Origin: Gemmatimonadota bacterium
Lineage (GTDB): Bacteria > Latescibacterota > UBA2968 > UBA8231
Assembly (NCBI GenBank): GCA_009845645.1
Contig: VXZF01000273.1
Coordinates: 1 to 8,444, forward strand
DNA: 8,444 nt
Reading direction: 5' to 3'
The notes below the pieces were generated by a model. It searched no databases, was not told where the DNA came from, and saw only the letters and a program-made list of their open reading frames with translations. Both the position numbers and the translations under genes were made by a program. How positions within the stretch are numbered: the first letter of the stretch is position 1; every line of letters starts with the position of its first letter. Shown piece by piece: positions 1 to 6,770 of this stretch.

Positions 1-18
1 TCTTTATTTTATCGACCG

Positions 19-2559
19 CTAGTCGGCCCTTTCTAGCCTTCTCAGAGCACGCAGGGCCATTCTTTCGGCCGGATCGGTTTTGCGGGCCTGCCTGTAGTGC
101 CAAATCGCGTCGCCTGTTTTGTCGTTTAGCAGGGACACCGCGCCCTGGATCGAGTATTTGCGAGATCGGAAGCGGCGCTCGATGCTTTGTTTTTTCCCTC
201 CGTCCATGTCGAAAAGAGACTCATTTGCCTCCACCACCAAGTGGGGCAACAGGCTTGACAAAGCGGGCAGGCCCGCGCCCGTATCCCTGCGCCTGCGATC
301 GGTAAAGCTTATATAGGGTCGATCGTCGGTGTTCAAAGGGCCAGAGCCGGCGTAGCCTGCAAAAGCGCGCTCGTCTAAGGCCAAGGTCCCTGCAAAAGAC
401 ACCGGATCGGCCAGATCTACCTCTTGCAGAGATTCTTGCAAAGCCGCGGCTGACAGCCGTTGTGCCAATAATTCAAAGTCGATGTGTTGCGGCTGGTTTG
501 CACCCAGCACAATGGAGTATTTGTCGGTCAGCCACAGAGTCGCGTGGGGGAAAACCGCGCGAAATGTTCGCAAGAGCATCTCGTAGTCGGCTACGGCCAG
601 CCCGTGCAGGGGGATCCACTGGGCTATGAAGCCTTCTGTTTTGAGTCGCTGGCGGCAGAGCTGGTAGAATTCTTCCGTATACAGCACCCAGCTATCCGCC
701 GTGCCCGGATGGGTCGCGTCGGCGATAATGATATCGTAGCGCTCTGGTGTCCGCATCACGTGGTTTCTGCCGTCGCCGTGGATTAGTCGGAGGTGATCCG
801 TGCCCACCCTATTGAAGACGTAGTTGTTGTAGCGGGCAAAAAAATCGGCGGCCTCGACCACACCGGGTACGACTTCGACGCAATCCACCCGCTCGGGTTG
901 GTGGAGCAAGACCGAATTGAGGGTAATGCCGCCCCCGAAAGCAATCACCAGGACTTGCCGGGGATCGCTGTGCAGGATCATCGGCAGATTGCCCAGCAGT
1001 CGAAAAATCTTGATTGATGCATGGTCTGTCGGCACTTCTCCCATGCCATTTACTTTGAGGATGCGGTTGCCGTGGCTCATTTGATGGACCGTTACCGTCC
1101 CAGCAGTACCCTCGCGATAATAGACAAGCTCGCTGTCTTTTTCTGTATTTGTAAACAGCGCGATAAAAAGATTGCTCGGCATGGCCCAAGTCAGCAGCAG
1201 TACCGCGCCGACAGGCAGGCCTATGGCTGGCAGCTTAAAACGGATACTGGCGTTTGGATGGACCAGTAGCAGCACCGCCCCTAGGGCGATGTTGGTCCAG
1301 GCCAAGACTTGCACCGAGCGCTCTGTGCCCAGTAGCGGAATCAACAAAAAACCGGCACCAAAAGCACCAGCGATAGATCCCAGTGAATTGACGGCATAGA
1401 CCTTGCCGATTTTTGTGCCCAAGGTCTTTAAATTCGTAGCGTTGAGTTGTCCTACGAGCGGAAAGAGCAATCCCATCAGACAGGTGGGAATGAGCGCGAT
1501 CGAGAAAACCAAGATAGCTGTTGCGAAAAGATAGCCCGTCCACGAGGTAAGCGTACTGAGATACGGAATGAAATGAGTGCTAACGCCGAATGCGCCGATG
1601 GAGATATGACCAAACAGGCCCAGGAGTATCTCAATAGCGCCGAATGCAATGAGCAAATCCGACCAGCGGCCGACAAAACGAGAGGCGATGGCCCCTCCGA
1701 GCGCCAGACCGAACAAGAAGGCGATCAGGATGATGCTGAGACTTTGGGCCGTGCTCAGCCCCAGTATCATGGTCAGCACCCGCGTCCACAGCACTTCGTA
1801 TCCCAGAGCGGTGAAACCCGATGCGCAGAAGACCAAAAGCGTCAACTGCACCAGCCAGTTCGGCAGTGCTGGAGGATTCTTTTGCTCTGCGTTGTTTCTC
1901 TTGCCTGAACTCGCCCGGTATGGCTCGGCTGAGTCCGACAGACGGCGATACCACGCCAGGGAAAAAATCGCAATGAGGACGTTGCCAATAACGGCGACTG
2001 TAGTCGTGCCGCTGATACCCAAATACTCGATGATCAGATAAGCTGCGATCCCAACCCCGCAGGCGGCTCCGAACGTATTGGCGGCATACAAGGTCCCCAC
2101 ATTCCAACCCACCTGCGACATGTGCCGAGTTGCAAAGCGGATCAGAATCGGCAGGGTGCCCCCCATGAGCGTAGTGGGAATGAGCAGAACGAGGAAACAA
2201 AGCGGGAAGCGCATGAATGCAAAGACATAGGGCGTCGCCTCCAGTTGCAGGTAGAGCCAAGTGTGGATTTCGTCCAGTCCGCTCAGGATTAAGGGGAAAG
2301 TTAGCGCAAAGGCGGCGATACCCAGCTCGAGGAAGGCGTAGAGGCGCAGATTGTTCTTGCTCTTATCGGCCAGGCGCCCGAAGTAAAAGCTGCCCAGCGC
2401 CAACCCCGCCATAAAAGCTGCCAGGACCGTGCTGACCGCAAAAGCCCCGGTGCCGAATACGAGGACGAGCATTCTCACCCATACCACCTGATACACCAAG
2501 GTACAGGCACCAGAAAGGAAGAACAGGACGAGAAGGACGATGTGGGCACCGCGGCTCAA
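19..2559 (-). CDS. Fused MFS-like membrane / spermidine-synthase-like protein
   Basis: This is an 846-residue inner-membrane protein. Residues 1-460 are a series of hydrophobic helices built from two homologous halves. The motif SGxxxLxYxVxWxRxL occurs near residues 16-31 and again near 247-262, and PTxLMG near 128-133 and 358-363, with a matching (L/V)YAxN segment at 157-161 and 387-391. Residues 475-755 form a spermidine-synthase-like SAM/decarboxylated-SAM-binding Rossmann domain: VLVIAFGGG (536-544), acidic E562 after strand 2, HGDG (594-597) and YDIIIADATHP (608-618), then the family-typical NTDDRPY (743-749). The tail (800-846) looks like a single TPR-type hairpin. The start is TTG at 2559: an in-frame stop at 2571-2569 lies just upstream, and the next Met (residue 30) is inside the first helix. 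The usual DSTDP polyamine-site motif reads DATHP, so true spermidine synthase activity is doubtful. The fold assignment is firm; substrate and transport role are unknown. Confidence 0.9.
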   Translation of the reverse strand: MSRGAHIVLLVLFFLSGACTLVYQVVWVRMLVLVFGTGAFAVSTVLAAFMAGLALGSFYFGRLADKSKNNLRLYAFLELGIAAFALTFPLILSGLDEIHTWLYLQLEATPYVFAFMRFPLCFLVLLIPTTLMGGTLPILIRFATRHMSQVGWNVGTLYAANTFGAACGVGIAAYLIIEYLGISGTTTVAVIGNVLIAIFSLAWYRRLSDSAEPYRASSGKRNNAEQKNPPALPNWLVQLTLLVFCASGFTALGYEVLWTRVLTMILGLSTAQSLSIILIAFLFGLALGGAIASRFVGRWSDLLIAFGAIEILLGLFGHISIGAFGVSTHFIPYLSTLTSWTGYLFATAILVFSIALIPTCLMGLLFPLVGQLNATNLKTLGTKIGKVYAVNSLGSIAGAFGAGFLLIPLLGTERSVQVLAWTNIALGAVLLLVHPNASIRFKLPAIGLPVGAVLLLTWAMPSNLFIALFTNTEKDSELVYYREGTAGTVTVHQMSHGNRILKVNGMGEVPTDHASIKIFRLLGNLPMILHSDPRQVLVIAFGGGITLNSVLLHQPERVDCVEVVPGVVEAADFFARYNNYVFNRVGTDHLRLIHGDGRNHVMRTPERYDIIIADATHPGTADSWVLYTEEFYQLCRQRLKTEGFIAQWIPLHGLAVADYEMLLRTFRAVFPHATLWLTDKYSIVLGANQPQHIDFELLAQRLSAAALQESLQEVDLADPVSFAGTLALDERAFAGYAGSGPLNTDDRPYISFTDRRRRDTGAGLPALSSLLPHLVVEANESLFDMDGGKKQSIERRFRSRKYSIQGAVSLLNDKTGDAIWHYRQARKTDPAERMALRALRRLERAD

Positions 2560-2651
2560 AATGGCAACCTAGGCAGTTTAATTGGTCTATGGGCCCGATA
2601 GGGTGTGTACCGTTTATTCACCAGACGAGTCGCTCCGCCAACCTTATTGTA
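2560..2651. promoter_or_regulatory. Divergent intergenic region with weak promoter-like sites
   Basis: This short gap lies between the divergent membrane-protein and foldase genes, so it must hold or overlap both promoters. On the minus strand, TTGGCG (2641-2636) and AATAAA (2618-2613) are separated by 17 bases and each matches the sigma-70 consensus at four of six positions. This is a candidate only. No convincing plus-strand promoter was found. There is no Shine-Dalgarno sequence before the foldase ATG at 2652, and only a weak AGG before the TTG start of the membrane protein. Confidence 0.3.
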
Positions 2652-4037
2652 ATGACAAAATCAAAACTCTTAATCGCATTCCTTTGCCCGCTCTTTTTTA
2701 GCTGCGGCCAGCCCGAGACGGAGGTCATCGCCTTGGTCGGGGACGAAAAGATCACAACGGCAGAACTTCGCGACTTTGCAGAGCGGAGGGAAAAAAGAGC
2801 TATAAGAGTCGGCACTGCAATCCCCGATACGAGCGATCCGCTGCAACAGCTCATCGCCAGAAGGCTGCTGTTGCTAGAGGCCCGCAGTGTCGGTATGGCC
2901 ACTGACACGGTTTTTGTGCGCCGGTTGGAGCGGCAGCGGCGAGACGCAGTGATTGAATCTTATCTCGAGCGCCAGGTTGACGCGAAAATCGTCGTGACAG
3001 CAGAAGACATTCTGCAGGAATACTATGATGCAAACTGGAATCGCGGTCTCAAGTTCATCTATTCTGCAAGAGCCACAAAAGCCGCCGCTGTAGAGGGCTT
3101 GGCCGCGGAAAAATCCATTTTGAGTCTCCCCGGTTATGTGCTCAAAGGCCAAGTCAATGAGCAAGTGGCCGACGAATTGTTCGCTCTGCCCGTAGGATCC
3201 ATTTCCCCAGCTCTCCCTGTGCCGATCAAAGCGGATACAGTCTTTGTAGCCTTCAAAGTTCTCGATGAAAAACGCGTCCCTCTCATCGCCGTGCGGCAGC
3301 TTATTGAACGCCACCTGCGCTCCCGTATCGGGGCAAAGATGGATCGGGCGCTCGGAATCTCTCTGAGCGATAAACACGCCATCGGCACTGCCAAGGACAA
3401 TCCATCGAACTTGCGCAAGTTCGATTCCTCGTCCGTTGGGCCCGACAGTGCCCGTATCTCCGATCTCTATTATGCCGCAGGACTGCAAAGTGGTATCGAC
3501 GAGGAACCCGAGCTACAGGCAAAACTCAGAACCATCGCCGAGGATGTACTCCTGAGCTACTATCTGGAACAGATCGACGTAACCCCAGCAGAGGCGCGAA
3601 GTTACTTTACGCGTCATCCCAATCAATTTCCCGCCTATGAGGCCACCACCATCACCGAGATTGTGGTCCACAATCGCAAATTGGCCCAAGATTTGCGCCT
3701 AGCAATAACGCGGGGAGCCGATCCGGACCTACTGGTCCCCATATTCTCCCAAGACGTCGGAGCAAGCACAGGGCGCGTAAAGCTCAGCCCATATACCATG
3801 CCATCAATGCGCTACGAGCGCGCCAAAGGTATGGAGATCAACGCCATCGGAGGGCCGATAGAGTGGGCCGGAAAGTTCTCCGTATTTGTCGTAGTGGACA
3901 AAGCGCGGGAAGGGGGCCAGTGGGATCGGGCGTCGCAACGGCGGGCCGAGCGGCTGGCTAAAGAGGAAAAAGAGCGTCGGCACGTGGATGCCCTGCGACA
4001 GAAATTCTCAGTCCGGATATTGGCGAAGAGACCCTAG
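2652..4037 (+). CDS. SurA/PpiC-like peptidyl-prolyl isomerase (foldase) lipoprotein
   Basis: This is a 461-residue exported protein read from ATG 2652. The frame is open to an ATG at 2589, but only the 2652 start gives a proper signal peptide: basic MTKSK, a hydrophobic core, then LFFSC with Cys18 as the probable lipidated residue. The lipobox is loose, since FFSC replaces the usual L-A/S-G/A-C. Residues 22-115 resemble a SurA N-terminal chaperone region (VALVGDEKIT-like opening, a run of leucines and basic helices). VTAEDILQEYY (115-125) and VTPAEARSYF (310-319) each begin a parvulin-like module, ending near 207 and 417. The first module is short and degenerate; the second keeps the F-S-x-D-x(5)-G loop (365-374). 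The family folds or holds outer-membrane and secreted proteins in the periplasm. Isomerase activity is uncertain because the active-site pattern is poorly conserved. The stop is 3 bases from the convergent reductase stop. Confidence 0.8.
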   Translation: MTKSKLLIAFLCPLFFSCGQPETEVIALVGDEKITTAELRDFAERREKRAIRVGTAIPDTSDPLQQLIARRLLLLEARSVGMATDTVFVRRLERQRRDAVIESYLERQVDAKIVVTAEDILQEYYDANWNRGLKFIYSARATKAAAVEGLAAEKSILSLPGYVLKGQVNEQVADELFALPVGSISPALPVPIKADTVFVAFKVLDEKRVPLIAVRQLIERHLRSRIGAKMDRALGISLSDKHAIGTAKDNPSNLRKFDSSSVGPDSARISDLYYAAGLQSGIDEEPELQAKLRTIAEDVLLSYYLEQIDVTPAEARSYFTRHPNQFPAYEATTITEIVVHNRKLAQDLRLAITRGADPDLLVPIFSQDVGASTGRVKLSPYTMPSMRYERAKGMEINAIGGPIEWAGKFSVFVVVDKAREGGQWDRASQRRAERLAKEEKERRHVDALRQKFSVRILAKRP

Positions 4038-4040
4038 CAC

Positions 4041-4985
4041 CTAAATCCCCACCCCGAACTCCACCTCGAAATCGCGCCATATCTCGGGAGCAATATCCGC
4101 CGTAGCCGCCTCGTAGGCTTCTTCGACTTGCGTCTTTGAGGCCGCACCGGGCAGGACAATGCTGCTGATGGGAGCCGCCAAGCAAAACTGGATGGCCAGA
4201 TGGCGGATGTTCACGTCTCGTTTCCGACACCAGTCCCACATGGCCCGGGCGCGAACCGCCGGATGGAGTCCGCGTTCGGGGTATTCGCGGTTGTCAAAGT
4301 AGGCTGCCGAGCGCTCGAATACTTTTTCATCGCCCGTCAACAGCCCCATGCCGAGGGGACTAGCGAGAATGAGACCTACTTGGCGCTGGCGGGCGTGGGG
4401 AAATAGATCCGCAACTGCAGCCGTATTGAACAAGTTGTACTCTAGATACGTGAGGCAGATTTCTATTTGGCCGGTCTCGATCGCCCGGCAGTGCACGGCC
4501 GAATTGCGCGCTCCAATGCCGATGTGGCGGATTGAGCCCTCTTCTTTCATCTTTACCAGTTCATCTAGGGCATGGCCCGGAGCCAGTGGATCCACCATCC
4601 CTTCCTTGCTGCCAACGTCCTCGGGCTCGTCGTAGCCGTGGATGAGGACATTGTCGAGATAGTCCGTTCTCAAGCGCTTTAAACTATCTTCCACACTGCG
4701 CCGCGTTTGCGGCCCCGAGTGATCTGAAATCGTCTCTTTGGGGCCATTAGTAGTGACCTTGGCTTGCAGGTATATATTGTGCCTTCTGCCGCCAGCTAGA
4801 GCTTTGCCCCACCACGTTTCCAGTTCGGGGTATGTATCCAAGTAATTAAAGCCCAGTTCGAGGGCTCGGTGGATGCCGGCAATGCACTCGGCCTCAGTCC
4901 CACTGCCCCACCAAGCCCCGCCCAGTCCCAGAGATTTGGGCTGCATCCCAGTTTTGGCAAAAGCTCTCGTTTCTAGCGCTTGCAT
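4041..4985 (-). CDS. Aldo/keto reductase, L-fucose/D-threo-aldose dehydrogenase-like
   Basis: This is a 314-residue cytoplasmic NAD(P)-dependent oxidoreductase of the aldo/keto reductase TIM-barrel family. Supporting features are the opening hairpin with KTGMQPKSLGLGG (11-23), D50 in FNYLDTYP, K76 in LQAKV, H116 in VLIHGYD, the RSVEDSLKRLRTDYLD segment (96-111), GSIRHIGIGA (150-159) and an ASPLGMGLLTG loop (208-218). The layout LDELVKMKEEGSIRHIG followed by LTYLEYNLFN most resembles aldose dehydrogenases of the L-fucose / D-threo-aldose type, but substrate cannot be fixed. D50, K76 and H116 match three members of the catalytic tetrad. The tyrosine usually five residues after the Asp is Leu55 here; the only nearby Tyr is Y52. 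Translation probably starts at ATG 4985, preceded by GAGGAG with a 6-base spacer. It is the last gene of the minus-strand cluster and overlaps the 37-codon ORF by 13 bases. Confidence 0.88.
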   Translation of the reverse strand: MQALETRAFAKTGMQPKSLGLGGAWWGSGTEAECIAGIHRALELGFNYLDTYPELETWWGKALAGGRRHNIYLQAKVTTNGPKETISDHSGPQTRRSVEDSLKRLRTDYLDNVLIHGYDEPEDVGSKEGMVDPLAPGHALDELVKMKEEGSIRHIGIGARNSAVHCRAIETGQIEICLTYLEYNLFNTAAVADLFPHARQRQVGLILASPLGMGLLTGDEKVFERSAAYFDNREYPERGLHPAVRARAMWDWCRKRDVNIRHLAIQFCLAAPISSIVLPGAASKTQVEEAYEAATADIAPEIWRDFEVEFGVGI

Positions 4986-5086
4986 ATTTCGCTCCTCATA
5001 CTTCGCGACGGATTGGACTCCAAATTTTCTTCCGGCGAGCCGCTGTGCATGGCCCAGTAGCGGACGGGGATGTTCAGTGTGCCCAT
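4973..5086 (-). CDS. Possible 37-residue small protein or leader ORF upstream of the reductase
   Basis: An ATG at 5086 opens 37 codons ending at TAG 4975-4973, inside the reductase start, in a different frame. The peptide begins MGTLNIPVRYWAMHSGSP and ends in a basic tail with MRSEICKR. It has no signal peptide or membrane segment. AGGAAG sits 6 bases before the ATG, a better ribosome binding site than most full-length genes here have. It begins 22 bases after the stop of the UnbV lipoprotein gene. I do not recognise it as a complete family. It could be a true small protein, a leader peptide that couples translation to the reductase, or the 5' remnant of a longer enzyme gene whose remainder was lost. 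The first 20 residues look more protein-like than the rest, which slightly favours a remnant. Confidence 0.4.
   Translation of the reverse strand: MGTLNIPVRYWAMHSGSPEENLESNPSRSMRSEICKR
4992..4997 (-). promoter_or_regulatory. Shine-Dalgarno site of the aldo/keto reductase
   Basis: GAGGAG lies 6 bases before ATG 4985 on the minus strand. It is one of only two strong ribosome binding sites seen in the window and supports this start over any upstream extension. The reductase frame is open upstream but has no ATG there. Confidence 0.7.
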
Positions 5087-5092
5087 AGCATT

Positions 5093-5098
5093 CTTCCT
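5093..5098 (-). promoter_or_regulatory. Shine-Dalgarno site of the 37-codon ORF
   Basis: AGGAAG lies 6 bases upstream of ATG 5086 on the minus strand, in the short gap after the UnbV lipoprotein stop. Its quality is the main evidence that the small ORF is, or once was, translated. Confidence 0.5.
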
Positions 5099-5108
5099 AT
5101 GAAAGTTC

Positions 5109-6767
5109 CTACGGCTCTACTAGGCGCAAAATCTGATCCGCTGCGACATCGGCCAGCGTCTGCACAGTGCCATCGGGCCAGCGCACCTCCATATCCACCC
5201 TAGCAACGGCACCCAAACCAAAGTGCAGGCGGTGGTCATGGCTGGAAAGGTAGCTACCGCCGGACTGGCGTTCCCGCACTTGGCGGTGGCCCCCAGCCGT
5301 GACGGCGACTAGGGTGCCGATTGCGTCGCGCTGCTGGCGGCCGATTAATTCGACTAGGAGCCAGTGGTTTTGTTTGTCGACGTCATTGCGCAACAGGCGC
5401 GCAGGACTGGCCACAGAGCAAACCAGCAGATCGAGATCGCCGTCGTTGTCGTAGTCGGCCAAGGCCGCGCCACGACCGACGTTGGGGTCAGCAAAACTGG
5501 GACCCAAAGTGGAGGAAATATCGACAAATTTCCTCGGATTCGGCTCGCTGGAGACTGCATCCCAAGCGTTAGCCTCATTGCGCAAAATCTGGTTGGTCTG
5601 GGCATAACTAAGCGTAGAGTCGATTTGTTCCACAATGTCGAGGACGTGGCCGTTGGCGACGAAGAGATCGAGGTCGCCGTCCAGATCGACGTCGAAGAAT
5701 TTAGTGCCGAAACCTAGGGGATTGTAGCTGGGCTCGAAGAGGCCGACCTCAGCGCTGATATCGGCGAATTGGCCTTGGCCGTCGTTGCGGTAGAGCGTAT
5801 TGGTCTCGTGGGAGAAGTTGGTGACGAACAGGTCCTGGTTGCCGTCGTTGTCCCAGTCGCCAAAGTCCACGCCCATGCCGGCCTCGGCGCGGCCGTCCTG
5901 ATTGTAGCGGCCCCCGGCCGTCAGACCTGTTTCGACGAAGTGGGTCTGGCGGTTTTCATAAAGGAAATTTAGCGTGCCGTCGTTGGCCACGTAGATATCG
6001 GTATCCCCATCCCAGTCGTAGTCAGAAAAGGCCACGCCCAAACCAGGCCCCTCTAAGGTGATGCCCACCTCATAGGTGATGTCGGTGAATTGGTTTTGGC
6101 CGTCGTTGCGGTAGAGCAGATCGCTCGTTGGGCCGTATTCGTCCGGGTCGCAATAGGTGCGGATATCGCCCCGCTTGCAGATGATGTTGTTGGCCGTAGT
6201 AAAGTCCACGTAGTTAGCGACGAACAGATCGAGGTCCCCGTCTAAGTCGTAGTCTAGAAAACCGCAACTGGCACCCCATCGGCCATCGTCAACGCCCGCC
6301 TGTTTGGCGCTGTCGCTGTCGGCGAATTTTCCCGCATCGTTGCGATATAAAGCGTTGGGGCCAAAGCGGGCCACGTATAAGTCCTGATCGCCATCGTTGT
6401 CCCAGTCGGCGACGGCCACACCCGTGCCGTAGCCGCTATCGCCGCTGCCGGGAACGGCGTCAAAGCGGCCGTCGCCCCGGTTGCGGTAGAGCTTATCGGT
6501 CGGCAGGGGCTCGGGGGCCAGGCCGGTGAGATACGTGGAGTTGACCAAATAGATATCCTGCCAGCCGTCGCCATCGTAGTCCAAGAAAGCAGCTCCCGAG
6601 CCAAAAGTCTCTACGTAGAAATAGTCGCCTTGGGCACCGTTGTAGTGTACAAAATCCAGACCGGCCGTCTGGGCGACATCGACGAAGCGCAGGGACTGCG
6701 TCGGTTCTTCCCGGATACAGGCCACCAGCAATGGGAACAGCAAAAGGGCACAGACGGAGCGGAACAT
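5109..6767 (-). CDS. CRTAC-type FG-GAP/VCBS repeat lipoprotein with C-terminal ASPIC/UnbV domain
   Basis: This is a 552-residue exported lipoprotein. The signal peptide ends in the clear lipobox LVAC (Cys17). Seven calcium-loop motifs of the form DxDxDGxxD lie at residues 63-71, 121-129, 172-180, 249-257, 304-312, 359-367 and 438-446, each preceded by a hydrophobic strand and followed by (I/L)(Y/F/L)V-type residues, as expected for a seven-bladed integrin-like beta-propeller. C168, C197 and C206 lie in the third-to-fourth repeat region, with C206 in a YCDPDEYGP segment typical of the family. Residues 468-552 are the ASPIC/UnbV domain: NHWLLVEL, AIGTLVAV, a QSGGSYLSSHD loop, LHFGLG and VRWPDGTVQTL. 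Such proteins are cell-surface or periplasmic; the molecular role is mostly unknown, with adhesion or ligand binding proposed. ATG 6767 is 3 bases after the pentapeptide gene's stop, which implies coupled translation. No Shine-Dalgarno is visible. Confidence 0.93.
   Translation of the reverse strand: MFRSVCALLLFPLLVACIREEPTQSLRFVDVAQTAGLDFVHYNGAQGDYFYVETFGSGAAFLDYDGDGWQDIYLVNSTYLTGLAPEPLPTDKLYRNRGDGRFDAVPGSGDSGYGTGVAVADWDNDGDQDLYVARFGPNALYRNDAGKFADSDSAKQAGVDDGRWGASCGFLDYDLDGDLDLFVANYVDFTTANNIICKRGDIRTYCDPDEYGPTSDLLYRNDGQNQFTDITYEVGITLEGPGLGVAFSDYDWDGDTDIYVANDGTLNFLYENRQTHFVETGLTAGGRYNQDGRAEAGMGVDFGDWDNDGNQDLFVTNFSHETNTLYRNDGQGQFADISAEVGLFEPSYNPLGFGTKFFDVDLDGDLDLFVANGHVLDIVEQIDSTLSYAQTNQILRNEANAWDAVSSEPNPRKFVDISSTLGPSFADPNVGRGAALADYDNDGDLDLLVCSVASPARLLRNDVDKQNHWLLVELIGRQQRDAIGTLVAVTAGGHRQVRERQSGGSYLSSHDHRLHFGLGAVARVDMEVRWPDGTVQTLADVAADQILRLVEP
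5391..6580 (-). repeat. Coding repeats of the seven FG-GAP calcium-loop units
   Basis: The propeller gene carries related DNA units that encode the DxDxDG loops and the following LYRNDGQGQF-type strands. For example, an identical 22-base stretch, ttggccgtcgttgcggtaga plus gc, occurs at 5775-5796 and 6096-6117. Other copies are diverged. This is an intragenic protein-repeat signature, not a mobile or intergenic repeat. Confidence 0.6.
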
Positions 6768-6770
6768 GAA

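Noticed and set aside
1631..2260. Minus-strand open frame of 209 codons inside the membrane-protein gene
   Set aside because: It is another frame on the same strand as a well-supported transporter-like sequence. Its His/Arg/Ser-rich content shows no domain.
2589..2651. N-terminal extension of the foldase to ATG 2589
   Set aside because: The extra 21 residues would bury the lipoprotein signal peptide, which must be N-terminal. No ribosome binding site precedes 2589.
2874..3488. Minus-strand open frame of 204 codons opposite the foldase
   Set aside because: It is antisense to a clear signal-peptide-bearing protein and has no recognisable motif or ribosome binding site.
4986..5100. Longer reductase N-terminus using the open frame upstream of ATG 4985
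   Set aside because: The upstream frame has no ATG or convincing alternative start, and the aldo/keto reductase fold already begins properly at the 4985 start with a good Shine-Dalgarno.
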